Assembly (NCBI GenBank): GCA_963821095.1
Contig: CAWGCJ010000007.1
Location: forward strand, 124,001 to 188,000
Direction of reading: 5' to 3'
From: CAVPHV01 sp963821095
GTDB lineage: Bacteria; Actinomycetota; Acidimicrobiia; Spongiisociales; UBA5794
DNA: 64,000 nt
Shown here: in pieces, positions 51,595-60,700 of the stretch
How positions within the stretch are numbered: position 1 is the stretch's first letter
Layout: the number at the start of each line of letters is the position of its first letter
Position numbers and translations under genes: made by a program
The notes under the pieces: model-generated
What the model saw: only the letters and a program-made list of their open reading frames with translations
Databases searched by the model: none
Told to the model about the DNA's origin: nothing

Positions 51595-52788
51595 ATGTCG
51601 TTGTCGAGCACGGAGTCTCGGAGCCGTAGTGAGCGGATCGCCGGCTTGCATGCGCTGATGACTCAGGCTCTCGCCGGCATCCTGGTCGAGGTCGGGGCGG
51701 CAGCTGAGGATGGCTCTTACGGGGCCGGAGCAACAGGACTGGTGTCGTGGCTCACTGCTGAGCTTCAGGTCGCTCCCCGCACCGCCCGCGCCTGGGTGCG
51801 AGCCGCCCGTAAGCTGGATGGCTTTCCGGTCATTGCCCAACGGTTGGCAGAAGGGAGCTTGGCGTTCGACCAAGCCCAGGCGCTGCTCCGCTACCTCGAT
51901 CCCGAGGACGAGGCGATCGTGGTCGACGCGGTGTTGGACACCCCGGCGGCGGAGTTGGAGCGGGCCGCTCGCAAGCAGACACCTCGCCCTCAACCGGAGG
52001 TCTCCGAGGATCGCTACCACCGCCGAGCTGAGATGTGGTGGGACGACGAGCAGCGTTGGCTCTACTTCGAAGGCGCACTTCCCGGCGTCGACGGCGCACT
52101 GTTCGAAAAGGCTGTCCAGCACCTTGCCCTCACCGCTCCTCACGATTCGTTCAGCGGCCTCTGGCACCCGTTCGAGCAACGAGCCGCCGATGCACTCATT
52201 CAGATGGCGTCACTCGCTCTCGGCGACGCCTCGAACGCCGATCGAGCCACAGTGGTGGTTCATGCTCCGCTCTCGGCGCTCGCGCCGGGGAGCGAAGCAA
52301 GTGCTGACGTCGAGTTCGGTCCGGTCATTGCGGCCATCGAAGCGCAACGCCTGTCATGCGACGGACGGATCCAGCTCATCACCACCGACAACGACGGCAC
52401 GCCGATCGGCGTGGGCCGGACGACTCGCCGCATTCCCTTCTGGCTGGAGCGTCTCGTCCGGCAGCGCGATGGTGGCTGCCGATTCCCCGGCTGCCGCCGC
52501 ACGCGGTGGACACAGATTCACCACATTGTTCATTGGACGCATGGCGGGGCGACTGATCTCGACAACCTCATCGTGTTGTGCGGCTACCACCACCGAATGC
52601 TGCACGACGACGGCTGGGCAATCGTGGGCCGACCGGACGGCGAGCTACGTTGGATCACGCCCCAAGGTGGGGAGCACGTTCCCAAGCCGTTGCGGGACCC
52701 GCCCGACTTGCTCGAGTTCCGCCTCGATGTAGTCGATCACCGCTTCGAGGAACTCGTTGCCAACGCCCGGGGCAAACCTCCGCATTGA
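51595..52788 (+). CDS. DUF222 / HNH endonuclease family protein
   Basis: 397 aa. The DUF222 part includes GLVSWLTAELQVAPRTARAW, KLDGFPVIAQRLAEGSLAFD and the following helices. The C-terminal HNH domain has RDGGCRFPGC, QIHHIVHWTHGGATDLDNLI and LCGYHHRMLHDDGWAI, giving the catalytic His pair and zinc-binding Cys. This family is abundant and multicopy in actinobacterial genomes and lies in many 13E12-type repeats of mycobacteria. Activity is rarely shown. The gene stands alone, with a GGGGTCGGGT leader and ATG at 51595. Confidence 0.93.
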   Translation: MSLSSTESRSRSERIAGLHALMTQALAGILVEVGAAAEDGSYGAGATGLVSWLTAELQVAPRTARAWVRAARKLDGFPVIAQRLAEGSLAFDQAQALLRYLDPEDEAIVVDAVLDTPAAELERAARKQTPRPQPEVSEDRYHRRAEMWWDDEQRWLYFEGALPGVDGALFEKAVQHLALTAPHDSFSGLWHPFEQRAADALIQMASLALGDASNADRATVVVHAPLSALAPGSEASADVEFGPVIAAIEAQRLSCDGRIQLITTDNDGTPIGVGRTTRRIPFWLERLVRQRDGGCRFPGCRRTRWTQIHHIVHWTHGGATDLDNLIVLCGYHHRMLHDDGWAIVGRPDGELRWITPQGGEHVPKPLRDPPDLLEFRLDVVDHRFEELVANARGKPPH

Positions 52789-52839
52789 ACGTGCGGCCCC
52801 GGCCGCACTAGGCGCATCGTTTCCACTTGAATCGCACCC

Positions 52840-53952
52840 ATGGACAAACGAGCCACCACCCTCGAGCTCTTCTTCGACCTCGTGTTTGTATTTGCCATCA
52901 CCGAGGTGGCAGGGTTGGTGCACGACGATCTGAGCTTCCAAGGTTTTGCCCGCGGCGCCATCGTGATGGCGATGTTGTGGTGGGGGTGGACGCAGTTCAC
53001 GTGGGCGGCCAACGCCATTGACCTCACACCACGCCGGGTGCGGGCTGTCATCCTCGTCGCCATGGGGGTGGCGCTCATCATGGCGCAGGCGGTGCCCGCC
53101 GCCTTCGAGGATGGTGGTCTCTGGCTCGCCACCGGCTACGCGGCACTGCGCGGTCTCGGTCTTTGGCAGTTCTGGGTGGGTACCGGCGACGACTCCGGGA
53201 CTCGACGTGCACTTCTGCCCTTCATCCGCTGGTCGTCGCTGGGGCCCGCGGTGATGATCTTCGGCGCCTTCTTCGACACGCCGGAGCGCAGCGTCATCTG
53301 GGTCATCGGGATCGGGCTCGAGATCCTGGCTGCGGCGCGGGCGGGCCGTGGCCCATGGACCATCAACGCCGGCCACTTCGCCGAACGCCACGGCCTGATC
53401 GTGATCATCGCGCTCGGAGAGACCATTGTGGCGGTCGGGTTGGGAGCCTCCGACCGGTTGCCATCGTTCGAGGTTGCTGCGGTACTGCTCATTGCCCTCG
53501 CCGGCAGCTGCGTGCTGTGGTGGGCCTACTTCGACTGGCTGGCCGAGCTGTGGGAGGGTGAACTCAAGCTGGTTCCCCCCAACCAGGCCGGCAGCTACGC
53601 CCGCGACGTCTACTCATTCCTCCACTACCCAATGATCAGCGGCATCGTGCTCTACGCCCTCGCCGCCGAGGAGATGGTGGCGCATCCCGACGAGGCCCTC
53701 TCGGACGGCGCCCAGTTCGCCTTGGGCCTGGCTCTGGTGCTCTATCTCGGCGGGCAGGTACTGGCCACCTATCGCAGCAGCCGCCGCATCCTGTGGGACC
53801 GGATTGCTGCCGCCGTTGAGCTGCCGATCGTCATCGTGTTGACGGGTTCGCTGGCGGCGCCGTGGACGATAGGGATCGTGATGGCGTTGTTCCTCTCGAA
53901 CCTCGCCGTCGAACACGTCGGTCGCCGCGGCCGGGTCCCGGCCGCGGCCTAG
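52840..53952 (+). CDS. LtrA family membrane protein (low temperature requirement)
   Basis: 370 aa with about ten hydrophobic helices. The signature TTLELFFDLVFVFAITEVAG stands at the very start, as in all LtrA proteins. It continues with WWGWTQFTWAANAIDLTPRR, NAGHFAERHGLIVIIALGET and IVAVGLGAS. Family members are named from a Listeria cold-growth mutant and have no known biochemical activity. The stop overlaps the convergent EamA gene by 4 bp. Confidence 0.92.
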   Translation: MDKRATTLELFFDLVFVFAITEVAGLVHDDLSFQGFARGAIVMAMLWWGWTQFTWAANAIDLTPRRVRAVILVAMGVALIMAQAVPAAFEDGGLWLATGYAALRGLGLWQFWVGTGDDSGTRRALLPFIRWSSLGPAVMIFGAFFDTPERSVIWVIGIGLEILAAARAGRGPWTINAGHFAERHGLIVIIALGETIVAVGLGASDRLPSFEVAAVLLIALAGSCVLWWAYFDWLAELWEGELKLVPPNQAGSYARDVYSFLHYPMISGIVLYALAAEEMVAHPDEALSDGAQFALGLALVLYLGGQVLATYRSSRRILWDRIAAAVELPIVIVLTGSLAAPWTIGIVMALFLSNLAVEHVGRRGRVPAAA

Positions 53953-54782
53953 CCGACCGAGACCAGCGCCACCGCAACCAGCGCCAGCGCCAATCCGATC
54001 ACTCGCCGGGTGGTTAGGCGTTCGTGGAAGACGAGACGGGCGAGTAGCACCGTGGTCGCCGGGAACATCGCCGCGATCACTGTGGCCACGGCGAGCGACT
54101 CGAGTCCGGTGGCGATGATGAAGAAGCCGTTACCGATCGCTGTCAAAGACCCTGCCGCAAGCCCAGGAGCCCTTGCATCGTGCGGGAGCACGAGGCTCTT
54201 GCCGAGCGCGAGCGCGACCACCGCGATCAGGATCCCGCCGGCCACCCGCGACGGCAGCAATGCCCATATGCTCGAACCGTCGGCGGTGAAGCTGAGGAAG
54301 ATCAGTTGAGCCCCGAAGCCGAGACCGGCGATCAATCCGAACTTCAGACCCTCTCGGTCGCCGGCGAGGACTTGACGGTTTCCCCCGCTCACCAGCCAGA
54401 TCGCGGCGATACCGACGATGATCCCAACCACTACCAACCCGGTGGGGAAGTCTCCGGTGACGATGCTCCACACCACGGGCCAGGTGGCGGCACCGACCGC
54501 GGCGATCGGGGACACGACGGCGACGTCGCTGCGAGTGAAACCGGTGTACAGCCCCATGACGCCGATGGCGCCGCCGATCCCGGCCAGTGAACCCCACATG
54601 ATGAGTTCAGGGGTCAGGCTGCCGTCGAGAAAGGGAGCGATGGCAAGTACGGTGACGGCACCGGCAACGTGGTTCCACGTCCCGACCGCCCAGGTGTTGG
54701 CCCGGCGACTCGCCAGACCCCCGAGGAAGTCACCCGTGCCCGCAAACGCCGCGGCAAGGGCGGCGAGAAAAACGCCCATCAC
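53949..54782 (-). CDS. EamA/DMT-family transporter
   Basis: 277 aa with ten predicted helices in two equal EamA halves. The first begins MMGVFLAALAAAFAGTGDFL and the second (about 145 on) FGLIAGLGFGAQLIFLSFTA. The chain ends VLLARLVFHERLTTRRVIGL with ALALVAVALVSVG, the standard DMT C-terminus. It is probably a metabolite exporter of unknown substrate. It is divergent from pheA. Confidence 0.9.
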   Translation of the reverse strand: MMGVFLAALAAAFAGTGDFLGGLASRRANTWAVGTWNHVAGAVTVLAIAPFLDGSLTPELIMWGSLAGIGGAIGVMGLYTGFTRSDVAVVSPIAAVGAATWPVVWSIVTGDFPTGLVVVGIIVGIAAIWLVSGGNRQVLAGDREGLKFGLIAGLGFGAQLIFLSFTADGSSIWALLPSRVAGGILIAVVALALGKSLVLPHDARAPGLAAGSLTAIGNGFFIIATGLESLAVATVIAAMFPATTVLLARLVFHERLTTRRVIGLALALVAVALVSVG

Positions 54783-54845
54783 CGCACCGTAACGGGATGA
54801 CCGAGGGTGGCGCCGGTCAGCCAGTCACCTACTCTGCTGCACGTC

Positions 54846-55670
54846 ATGCGAATCGGATACCAGGGCGAAGCCCACTCGTACAGCTTCCGGGCGGCCACTG
54901 AGCTGTTCCCGGCAGACGAACATGTTGGTCTCCCCAGCTTCGTGGCTGCCTTCGCCGCGCTCGAGGACGGCTTTGTCGAGCGCCTCGTGCTGCCCGTGCA
55001 GAACTCCACCACGGGCAGCGTGCTGCCCGTGCTCGACCGGCTCCCCGGCACGAGGGACCATGGTCCCATTTCGATCATTGCCGAACACCTCGTCGAGGTG
55101 CGACATGCGTTGCTCGGTGTCCCCGGAGCCACCGTCGACGGGCTGCAGGTGGTCAAGTCCCATCCCGAGGCGCTCGCCCAGGCCGAAGCCCGCCTCCTTG
55201 AACTGGGGGTCGAGGCGGTGCCCCGTCACGACACCGCCGGCGCCGTCCGTGAGGTGGCCGCCGAAGCCGACCCCACCACGGCGGCGCTTGCCCCTCCGGA
55301 AGCCGGTCCACCGCACGGGCTGATCGTGCTGGCAGAGAACGTTCTGGACCGCGACCACAACACGACCCGTTTTGTGGTGCTGGCTCCGGGCGAGCCGCAG
55401 GTCGACCCGGACGATGACAAGACCACCGTGGTCTTCATCACCGAGCACCGCCCCGGTGCGCTCGCCCTCGCCCTCACCGAACTTGGTCTGCGCGGCGCCA
55501 ACCTCACCAGGATCGAGTCACGCCCCTCGAGCGAGGCTTGGAGTTATCGGTTCTTCGTGGACCTCGAGCACGACCCCGGCCCCGAGGGCTTGCGCCACGT
55601 CATCGATCCGCCGCCCGCCACCCTGGCCCACCTCCAGGTGCTGGGCAGCTATCGCGCCGACCGTCGCTGA
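54846..55670 (+). CDS. pheA: Prephenate dehydratase
   Basis: 274 aa from ATG at 54846, giving RIGYQGEAHSYSFRAATELF at the family start. Converts prephenate to phenylpyruvate in phenylalanine synthesis. The catalytic domain has LPVQNSTTGSVLPVLDRLPG and the late TRFVVLAPGE (T-R-F motif). The ACT domain follows (about 195-270), with HRPGALALALTELGLRGANL and TRIESRPSSEAWSYRFFVDL, the GAL and ESRP strings that bind phenylalanine for feedback inhibition. No chorismate mutase domain is attached, as in other actinobacteria. Confidence 0.94.
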   Translation: MRIGYQGEAHSYSFRAATELFPADEHVGLPSFVAAFAALEDGFVERLVLPVQNSTTGSVLPVLDRLPGTRDHGPISIIAEHLVEVRHALLGVPGATVDGLQVVKSHPEALAQAEARLLELGVEAVPRHDTAGAVREVAAEADPTTAALAPPEAGPPHGLIVLAENVLDRDHNTTRFVVLAPGEPQVDPDDDKTTVVFITEHRPGALALALTELGLRGANLTRIESRPSSEAWSYRFFVDLEHDPGPEGLRHVIDPPPATLAHLQVLGSYRADRR

Positions 55671-55692
55671 GAGGCTCCGTTACGCTCGTCGC

Positions 55693-56562
55693 ATGCACGT
55701 TCGGCGGTACATCGATGCGAGTGAGTTTCTGGCGGCTTCCCGTCTCCTCCTGCTGGCGGCCGAAGACCGTCACAACCTGATTCTGGGGATTACCGGGACC
55801 CTGATCCACCGTCCTGGGTTCCACCCGGACTACCGGCTGTGGGTTGTCGCGGATGACGGCGCCCCGCGGGCGGCGGCGCTCATCACCGTTCCCTTTCGGC
55901 TCGTCCTTGCCGAGGCTGTCGACCCGGCCGCCCTGCGGGTATTGGTCGACGCGGTGAGGTCGGACGGTGTTGCCGTTCCCGGCGTCGTCGGCAACCGGCC
56001 CGTCGTCGATGAGTTCGTGGTCATGTGGACCGATGCGACCGAGGACACCGCTGAGTTGTCGATGACCCAGGGAGTGTTCGCCCTGCAGGAGGTCAATCCG
56101 GTGCCTGTCGTTGCCGGGCAACCTCGCCGCGCCGTGCCTGCCGACCGGGAACTGTTGATCGACTGGTACACGGCCTTTGCGGCAGAGGCACTCGGCGATG
56201 AGGAGAACCCGATCCGAGCTCGCCTGGAGCAGACGGTCGATAATCACCTCGACACCGACGATGCCGCTGCGGCCTGGCTGTGGGAAGTCGACGGAGACCC
56301 CGTAGCACTCTCCAGCTTCGGGAGGGGTACCCCAAACGGTGCGCGCATCGGCCCGGTCTATACCCCACCGCGCCACCGCAGGAACGGGTACGGCACGGCC
56401 CTGGTGGCCGCCCAATCGCAGTGGTTGCTGGATCACGGCAGGCGTTTCTGCTTCCTCTACACCGATCTGGCCAACCCAACCTCCAACGCCATCTACCGTC
56501 GCATCGGCTACGAGCAGGTCGCCGAGTCGGCCGAATACGTGTTCTCCGCAGTGGCCGACTAG
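55693..56562 (+). CDS. GNAT-family acetyltransferase, two-domain type
   Basis: 289 aa from ATG at 55693, 22 bp after pheA. The N-terminal half (MHVRRYIDASEFLAASRLLL, with FHPDYRLWVVADDGAPRAAA) is a GNAT-like domain of the mycothiol-synthase-like two-domain arrangement. The C-terminal half is a complete GNAT, with PPRHRRNGYGTALVAAQSQW and TDLANPTSNAIYRRIGYEQV. The substrate is unknown. It is probably expressed with pheA. Confidence 0.88.
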   Translation: MHVRRYIDASEFLAASRLLLLAAEDRHNLILGITGTLIHRPGFHPDYRLWVVADDGAPRAAALITVPFRLVLAEAVDPAALRVLVDAVRSDGVAVPGVVGNRPVVDEFVVMWTDATEDTAELSMTQGVFALQEVNPVPVVAGQPRRAVPADRELLIDWYTAFAAEALGDEENPIRARLEQTVDNHLDTDDAAAAWLWEVDGDPVALSSFGRGTPNGARIGPVYTPPRHRRNGYGTALVAAQSQWLLDHGRRFCFLYTDLANPTSNAIYRRIGYEQVAESAEYVFSAVAD

Positions 56563-56597
56563 AGCGGACCCCCCGCCACTCGGTACTCTCTAGAGCC

Positions 56598-57869
56598 GTG
56601 TCATCTGATCTAATGCTCGTCGCCTTGGTGATTGTGTTGTTCCTGATCGCCGTCTTCCTCGCCGCCGCGGAGGCGTCGCTGCTGCGGGTGCCCAGGGTCC
56701 GGGCCGCGGTGCAAGCCGATCAGGGCTCCCGCCGGGCGAGGCGGGTGCTGGACTGTCTCGACGATCTGCCTCGGGTGATGAACACCGTCTTGCTCGTCGT
56801 GCTCCTGGTCCAAATCGGGTCGGCCACGATCACCGGGGTGCTCGCCGAGCGTCACTTCGGCAGCCTCGGCATCACGCTGACCTCGATCGCGCTCACCCTG
56901 GTGCTGTTTGTCTACGCCGAGGCGATCCCAAAGACGTTCGCGGTTCGCCAGCCGATGCGGGTGTCCAAGATGGTTGCGGGACCGGTTTGGGGCTTGTCCC
57001 GGGTGCTGCGCCCCTTTGTCTCCCTGCTGGTCTCATTCGCCGATCTCCAGGTCCCCGGCCGCGGCATTGCCGGTCCGATCGGCGTGTCGGAAGAGGAACT
57101 GCGTCACCTGGCGGCGGAAGCGGCATCGACCGGGGCCATCGACGAGTCGGACGTCGAACTGATGGAACGTGCCTTCGAACTCGGCGACACCCGGGTCGAC
57201 GACATCCACGTGCCTCGGATCGACATCATCGGCATCCCAGCGGGCAGCTCCATCCGTGAAGCGCTCGACACGGCGGTGCGCTCCGGTCATCGCCGGCTTC
57301 CGGTCTACGACGGCAATCTCGATCACATCGTCGGAGTGGCCCGGCTGCGTGATCTTGCCCAAGCCGTCGCCGATGGGTCGACGGGCGGGGTGGAGACGGT
57401 GATGCAACCGGTGCTCATCGTTCCCGAGAGCAAGCGGGTCATCCGGTTGCTGCGCGAGATGCAGGGTGCGGCCCAACATCTTGCGGTCGCCGTCGACGAG
57501 CACGGCGGAACCGCCGGCATCGTCACCATTGAGGATGTGGTTGCCGAACTCGTCGGAGATGTCTCCGACGAAGGTGAAGTGCCGGTGCCCCCGATTCACG
57601 AGACAGCCGACGGGGTTTGGAGTGTCGATGCCGCCGCCGACGTCGAAGATCTCGAGTCCGAGCTCGGTGTGACCTTCCCCAGGGGCGATTGGCGCACCGT
57701 CGGCGGGCTCGTCACCGATCTTGCCGGGACCATCCCCAGGGTCGGCGCCGTCGTCGCCTCGTCCGGGTACGAGTTCCTGGTGAAGGAAGCGACCCGACGC
57801 CGGGTGCACCGTGTGGAGGTGCGCCGCTTCGCCGGCGATTCCGGCGCCGATGATCCGACCCCGATTTAG
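56598..57869 (+). CDS. CNNM/CorC-type membrane protein with CBS pair (HlyC/CorC family)
   Basis: 423 aa from GTG at 56598. Layout: a DUF21/CNNM membrane domain (about 1-140; FLIAVFLAAAEASLLRVPRV and VYAEAIPKTFAVRQPMRVSK), a CBS pair (about 185-310; PRIDIIGIPAGSSIREALDT, GHRRLPVYDGNLDHIVGVAR, AVDEHGGTAGIVTIEDVVAE) and a C-terminal CorC_HlyC domain (GDWRTVGGLVTDL, VHRVEVRRF). Members move Mg2+ or Co2+, with the CBS part sensing ATP-Mg. It precedes the P-type ATPase by about 30 bp, suggesting a divalent-cation unit. Confidence 0.92.
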   Translation: MSSDLMLVALVIVLFLIAVFLAAAEASLLRVPRVRAAVQADQGSRRARRVLDCLDDLPRVMNTVLLVVLLVQIGSATITGVLAERHFGSLGITLTSIALTLVLFVYAEAIPKTFAVRQPMRVSKMVAGPVWGLSRVLRPFVSLLVSFADLQVPGRGIAGPIGVSEEELRHLAAEAASTGAIDESDVELMERAFELGDTRVDDIHVPRIDIIGIPAGSSIREALDTAVRSGHRRLPVYDGNLDHIVGVARLRDLAQAVADGSTGGVETVMQPVLIVPESKRVIRLLREMQGAAQHLAVAVDEHGGTAGIVTIEDVVAELVGDVSDEGEVPVPPIHETADGVWSVDAAADVEDLESELGVTFPRGDWRTVGGLVTDLAGTIPRVGAVVASSGYEFLVKEATRRRVHRVEVRRFAGDSGADDPTPI

Positions 57870-57898
57870 GCTTGGCTGATGCCAGAGATGAGACCTTC

Positions 57899-60622
57899 GT
57901 GACGACCACTACGACCTCCGAGCCCCAACCGTGGTGGGCAGACGACACCGAGTCAATCGTCGCCGAGCTCGACACCAGTGCCACCACCGGCCTCACCAGC
58001 GCCCAAGTCGCCGAGCGGCTCGAGAAGTACGGACCCAACGAACTCGACGAGGCGACCACCGTTCCGGCATGGCGCATCTTCCTGGCTCAGTTCGCCAACA
58101 CCATGATCGTGGTCCTGCTGGTCGCCGCCGGCATCATGGTGGCGATCGGCGAGCCAACCGACGCCGTAGTGATCGGCGCCATCGTGATCCTGAACGCCGC
58201 CATCGGGTTCTTCCAGGAGTACCGGGCCGAGCAGGCAATGGCCGCGCTCCGCACGATGGCCGCTCCCACCGCCAGGGTGGTCAGAAACGGAGCCGAGCTG
58301 ACCATCACAGCTCCAGAATTGGTGCCCGGCGACCTGGTCGTATTCGATGCAGGTGACGTCGTTGCCGCCGATACCCGTCTCACCGAATGCCCGAACCTGC
58401 GGGTCAACGAGTCCGCCCTCACCGGCGAGTCCGTTCCTGTCGACAAGACACCAGATGTCATCCCCGAGGAGTCGGGGGAGCTGATCGGCGATCGGCGCAA
58501 TATGGTCTTCAAGGGCACCGCCGTGGTCTACGGCCGGGCCCGCGGCATCGTGGTCGGTACCGGGATGGACACCGCGCTCGGGCAGATCGCCGGGCTGCTG
58601 CAGGCCCACCAGGCGCCGAGCACGCCGCTGCAGAAACGCCTCGCCGTGCTGGGCCGCTGGCTTGCGGCCGCTGCGGTCCTGATCGCCATCATTGTGTTTG
58701 CGGTGGGTATCGCTCGAGGCGAGGACGTCGAGGAGATGTTCCTCGTTGCGGTCAGCCTCGCCGTGGCGGCGATTCCCGAGGCGCTTCCCGCCGTCGTCAC
58801 CATCGGCCTGGCGATGGGGGCTCAGCGGATGATCCGCCACAATGCGCTGATCCGCAAGCTTCCGGCAGTGGAGACGCTTGGCTCGGTGACGGTGATCTGC
58901 ACCGACAAGACCGGAACCCTGACCGAGGGCCAGATGCTGGTCGAGAAGGTGTGGACACTCGACCAGGAGGGCGACGTCACCGGGTCGGGGTACGAGCCTT
59001 CTGGGGAGATCCGGATCGACGGCGCTCCGGCCGACGTCGCATCGGGTACCCCGCTGGCGAAGCTGCTGACGGCCGCAGTGCTCTGCAACGACGCCGTGCT
59101 GGTGGCGCCGGCGGTGGCCGGCGATGATTGGGCCCTGGTCGGTGACCCGACCGAGGGTGCGCTGCTGGCCCTGGGGGCCAAAGAGGGTTTCGATCGGGAA
59201 CAGGTCAACACCGAGTACCCCCGCACTGCCGAGATTCCGTTTGACTCCGAACGCAAACGGATGGTGACGATCCATCGCACCGCCAACGGCGACGCCGGTT
59301 TGGTCGCCACCAAGGGAGCCATCGAAGCGACCATCGACGCTGTCGAGCAGGTGGCCACCCGGGCAGGCGACCTCGACCTGACTCCGCAGTTGCGCACCGA
59401 AGTGCTCGACCAAGCCGCCGAGTTTGCCGCAGAGGGCTATCGGGTGTTGGCCATCGCCGGGCGGTCTGTCGCCGACGGTGCTCTCGGTCACGTCCTCGAG
59501 TCGGAGCAAGACCTCGTGCTCTACGGTCTGGCCGCCATGGCCGATCCGCCGCGTCCCGAGTCGCGCGCCGCCGTCGAGGCCTGCCGCACCGCCGGGATCA
59601 CCCCGGTGATGATCACAGGCGACCACCCGGCCACTGGCAAGGCCATCGCGGCGCGGCTCGGCATTCTCGACCGGGACGAGCAGGTGATGACGGGCACCCA
59701 ACTCGCTTCGGAGTCGGTCGGCGAACTGGCGGACGAAGTGAACGAGATCGCGGTCTACGCCAGGACCTCGCCGGAGCAGAAGCTCGACATCGTGCAGGCC
59801 TGGAAGAAGCGCGGCGACATCGTGGCGATGACCGGCGACGGGGTCAATGACGCCCCGGCGCTGCGCACCGCCGACATCGGGGTCGCAATGGGGGTGACGG
59901 GGACCGAAGTGGCCAAGGAAGCCGCCGACATGGTCCTCACTGACGACAACTTCTCATCCATCGTCACCGCGGTCGGCGAGGGCCGGCGGATCTACGACAA
60001 CATCAGGCGCTTCGTCCGCTACACGCTCACCTCGAACGCCGGCGAGATCTGGGTCATGTTCCTCGGCCCGTTCGTCGGGCTGTCGATCCCGCTGCTGCCG
60101 GTGCAGATTCTGTGGATCAACCTGGTCACCGATGGGTTCCCCGGGCTTGCCCTTGGCGTCGAACCGGCGGAGCCCGATGTGATGGAACGCAAGCCCCGAC
60201 CCCCCGACGAGAGCATCTTCGCCCAAGGCGTCTGGCAGGAGGTCATCTTCATCGGGCTGCTGATGGGGTTCCTCACCCTTGGCCTTGGGGTATGGGGCGA
60301 GGCAAGCGGCCGTCCCTGGCAGACGATGATCTTCACCACTCTGGCCCTGCTCCAGCTCGGCAACGCGCTGGCGATCCGATCGGAGCGGCAGTCGTTCTTC
60401 ACCCTCGGGCCCAACAGCAACAAGCCCTTGCTGTGGACCGTGATCCTGACCGCGGCCGTCCAGATCCTCATCATCTACTGGGCACCGCTCCAGAACCTGC
60501 TCCATACCGAAGCGCTTTCGGCGGCCGAACTCGGCATCGTGCTTGTCGTGTCCACCGGGGTGTTCTGGGCGGTCGAAATTGAGAAGCTGGTGCGGCGCAG
60601 GATGGGAGCTCGATCCGTCTAG
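57899..60622 (+). CDS. Calcium-type cation-transporting P-type ATPase (P2A)
   Basis: About 907 aa from GTG at 57899; a TTG at 57872 is possible but lacks a ribosome site. Motifs: GLTSAQVAERLEKYGPNELD (cation ATPase N-terminus), the actuator LTGESVPVDK, the M4 PEALPAVVTIGLAMGAQRMI, phosphorylation site CTDKTGTLTEGQM, and hinge MTGDGVNDAPALRTADIGVA. PEALP in M4 is the Ca2+ (SERCA/PMR1-like) form. The late part, QILWINLVTDGFPGLALGVE, is the M6 region with its N-x-x-T-D calcium ligands. It exports Ca2+ (or Mn2+) using ATP. It forms a pair with the CNNM gene. Confidence 0.94.
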   Translation: MTTTTTSEPQPWWADDTESIVAELDTSATTGLTSAQVAERLEKYGPNELDEATTVPAWRIFLAQFANTMIVVLLVAAGIMVAIGEPTDAVVIGAIVILNAAIGFFQEYRAEQAMAALRTMAAPTARVVRNGAELTITAPELVPGDLVVFDAGDVVAADTRLTECPNLRVNESALTGESVPVDKTPDVIPEESGELIGDRRNMVFKGTAVVYGRARGIVVGTGMDTALGQIAGLLQAHQAPSTPLQKRLAVLGRWLAAAAVLIAIIVFAVGIARGEDVEEMFLVAVSLAVAAIPEALPAVVTIGLAMGAQRMIRHNALIRKLPAVETLGSVTVICTDKTGTLTEGQMLVEKVWTLDQEGDVTGSGYEPSGEIRIDGAPADVASGTPLAKLLTAAVLCNDAVLVAPAVAGDDWALVGDPTEGALLALGAKEGFDREQVNTEYPRTAEIPFDSERKRMVTIHRTANGDAGLVATKGAIEATIDAVEQVATRAGDLDLTPQLRTEVLDQAAEFAAEGYRVLAIAGRSVADGALGHVLESEQDLVLYGLAAMADPPRPESRAAVEACRTAGITPVMITGDHPATGKAIAARLGILDRDEQVMTGTQLASESVGELADEVNEIAVYARTSPEQKLDIVQAWKKRGDIVAMTGDGVNDAPALRTADIGVAMGVTGTEVAKEAADMVLTDDNFSSIVTAVGEGRRIYDNIRRFVRYTLTSNAGEIWVMFLGPFVGLSIPLLPVQILWINLVTDGFPGLALGVEPAEPDVMERKPRPPDESIFAQGVWQEVIFIGLLMGFLTLGLGVWGEASGRPWQTMIFTTLALLQLGNALAIRSERQSFFTLGPNSNKPLLWTVILTAAVQILIIYWAPLQNLLHTEALSAAELGIVLVVSTGVFWAVEIEKLVRRRMGARSV

Positions 60623-60700
60623 CGGCGACCTTGACGCCGCGAGCCGGTCTGTGTCACAGGGCCCCGGTAGGGTGACCATGCACATTGAGTAGGAGTATCC

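Noticed and set aside
57953..59701. A 582-residue open frame opposite the P-type ATPase
   Set aside because: It is a shadow of high third-position GC in the real gene, and the ATPase signatures are unambiguous.
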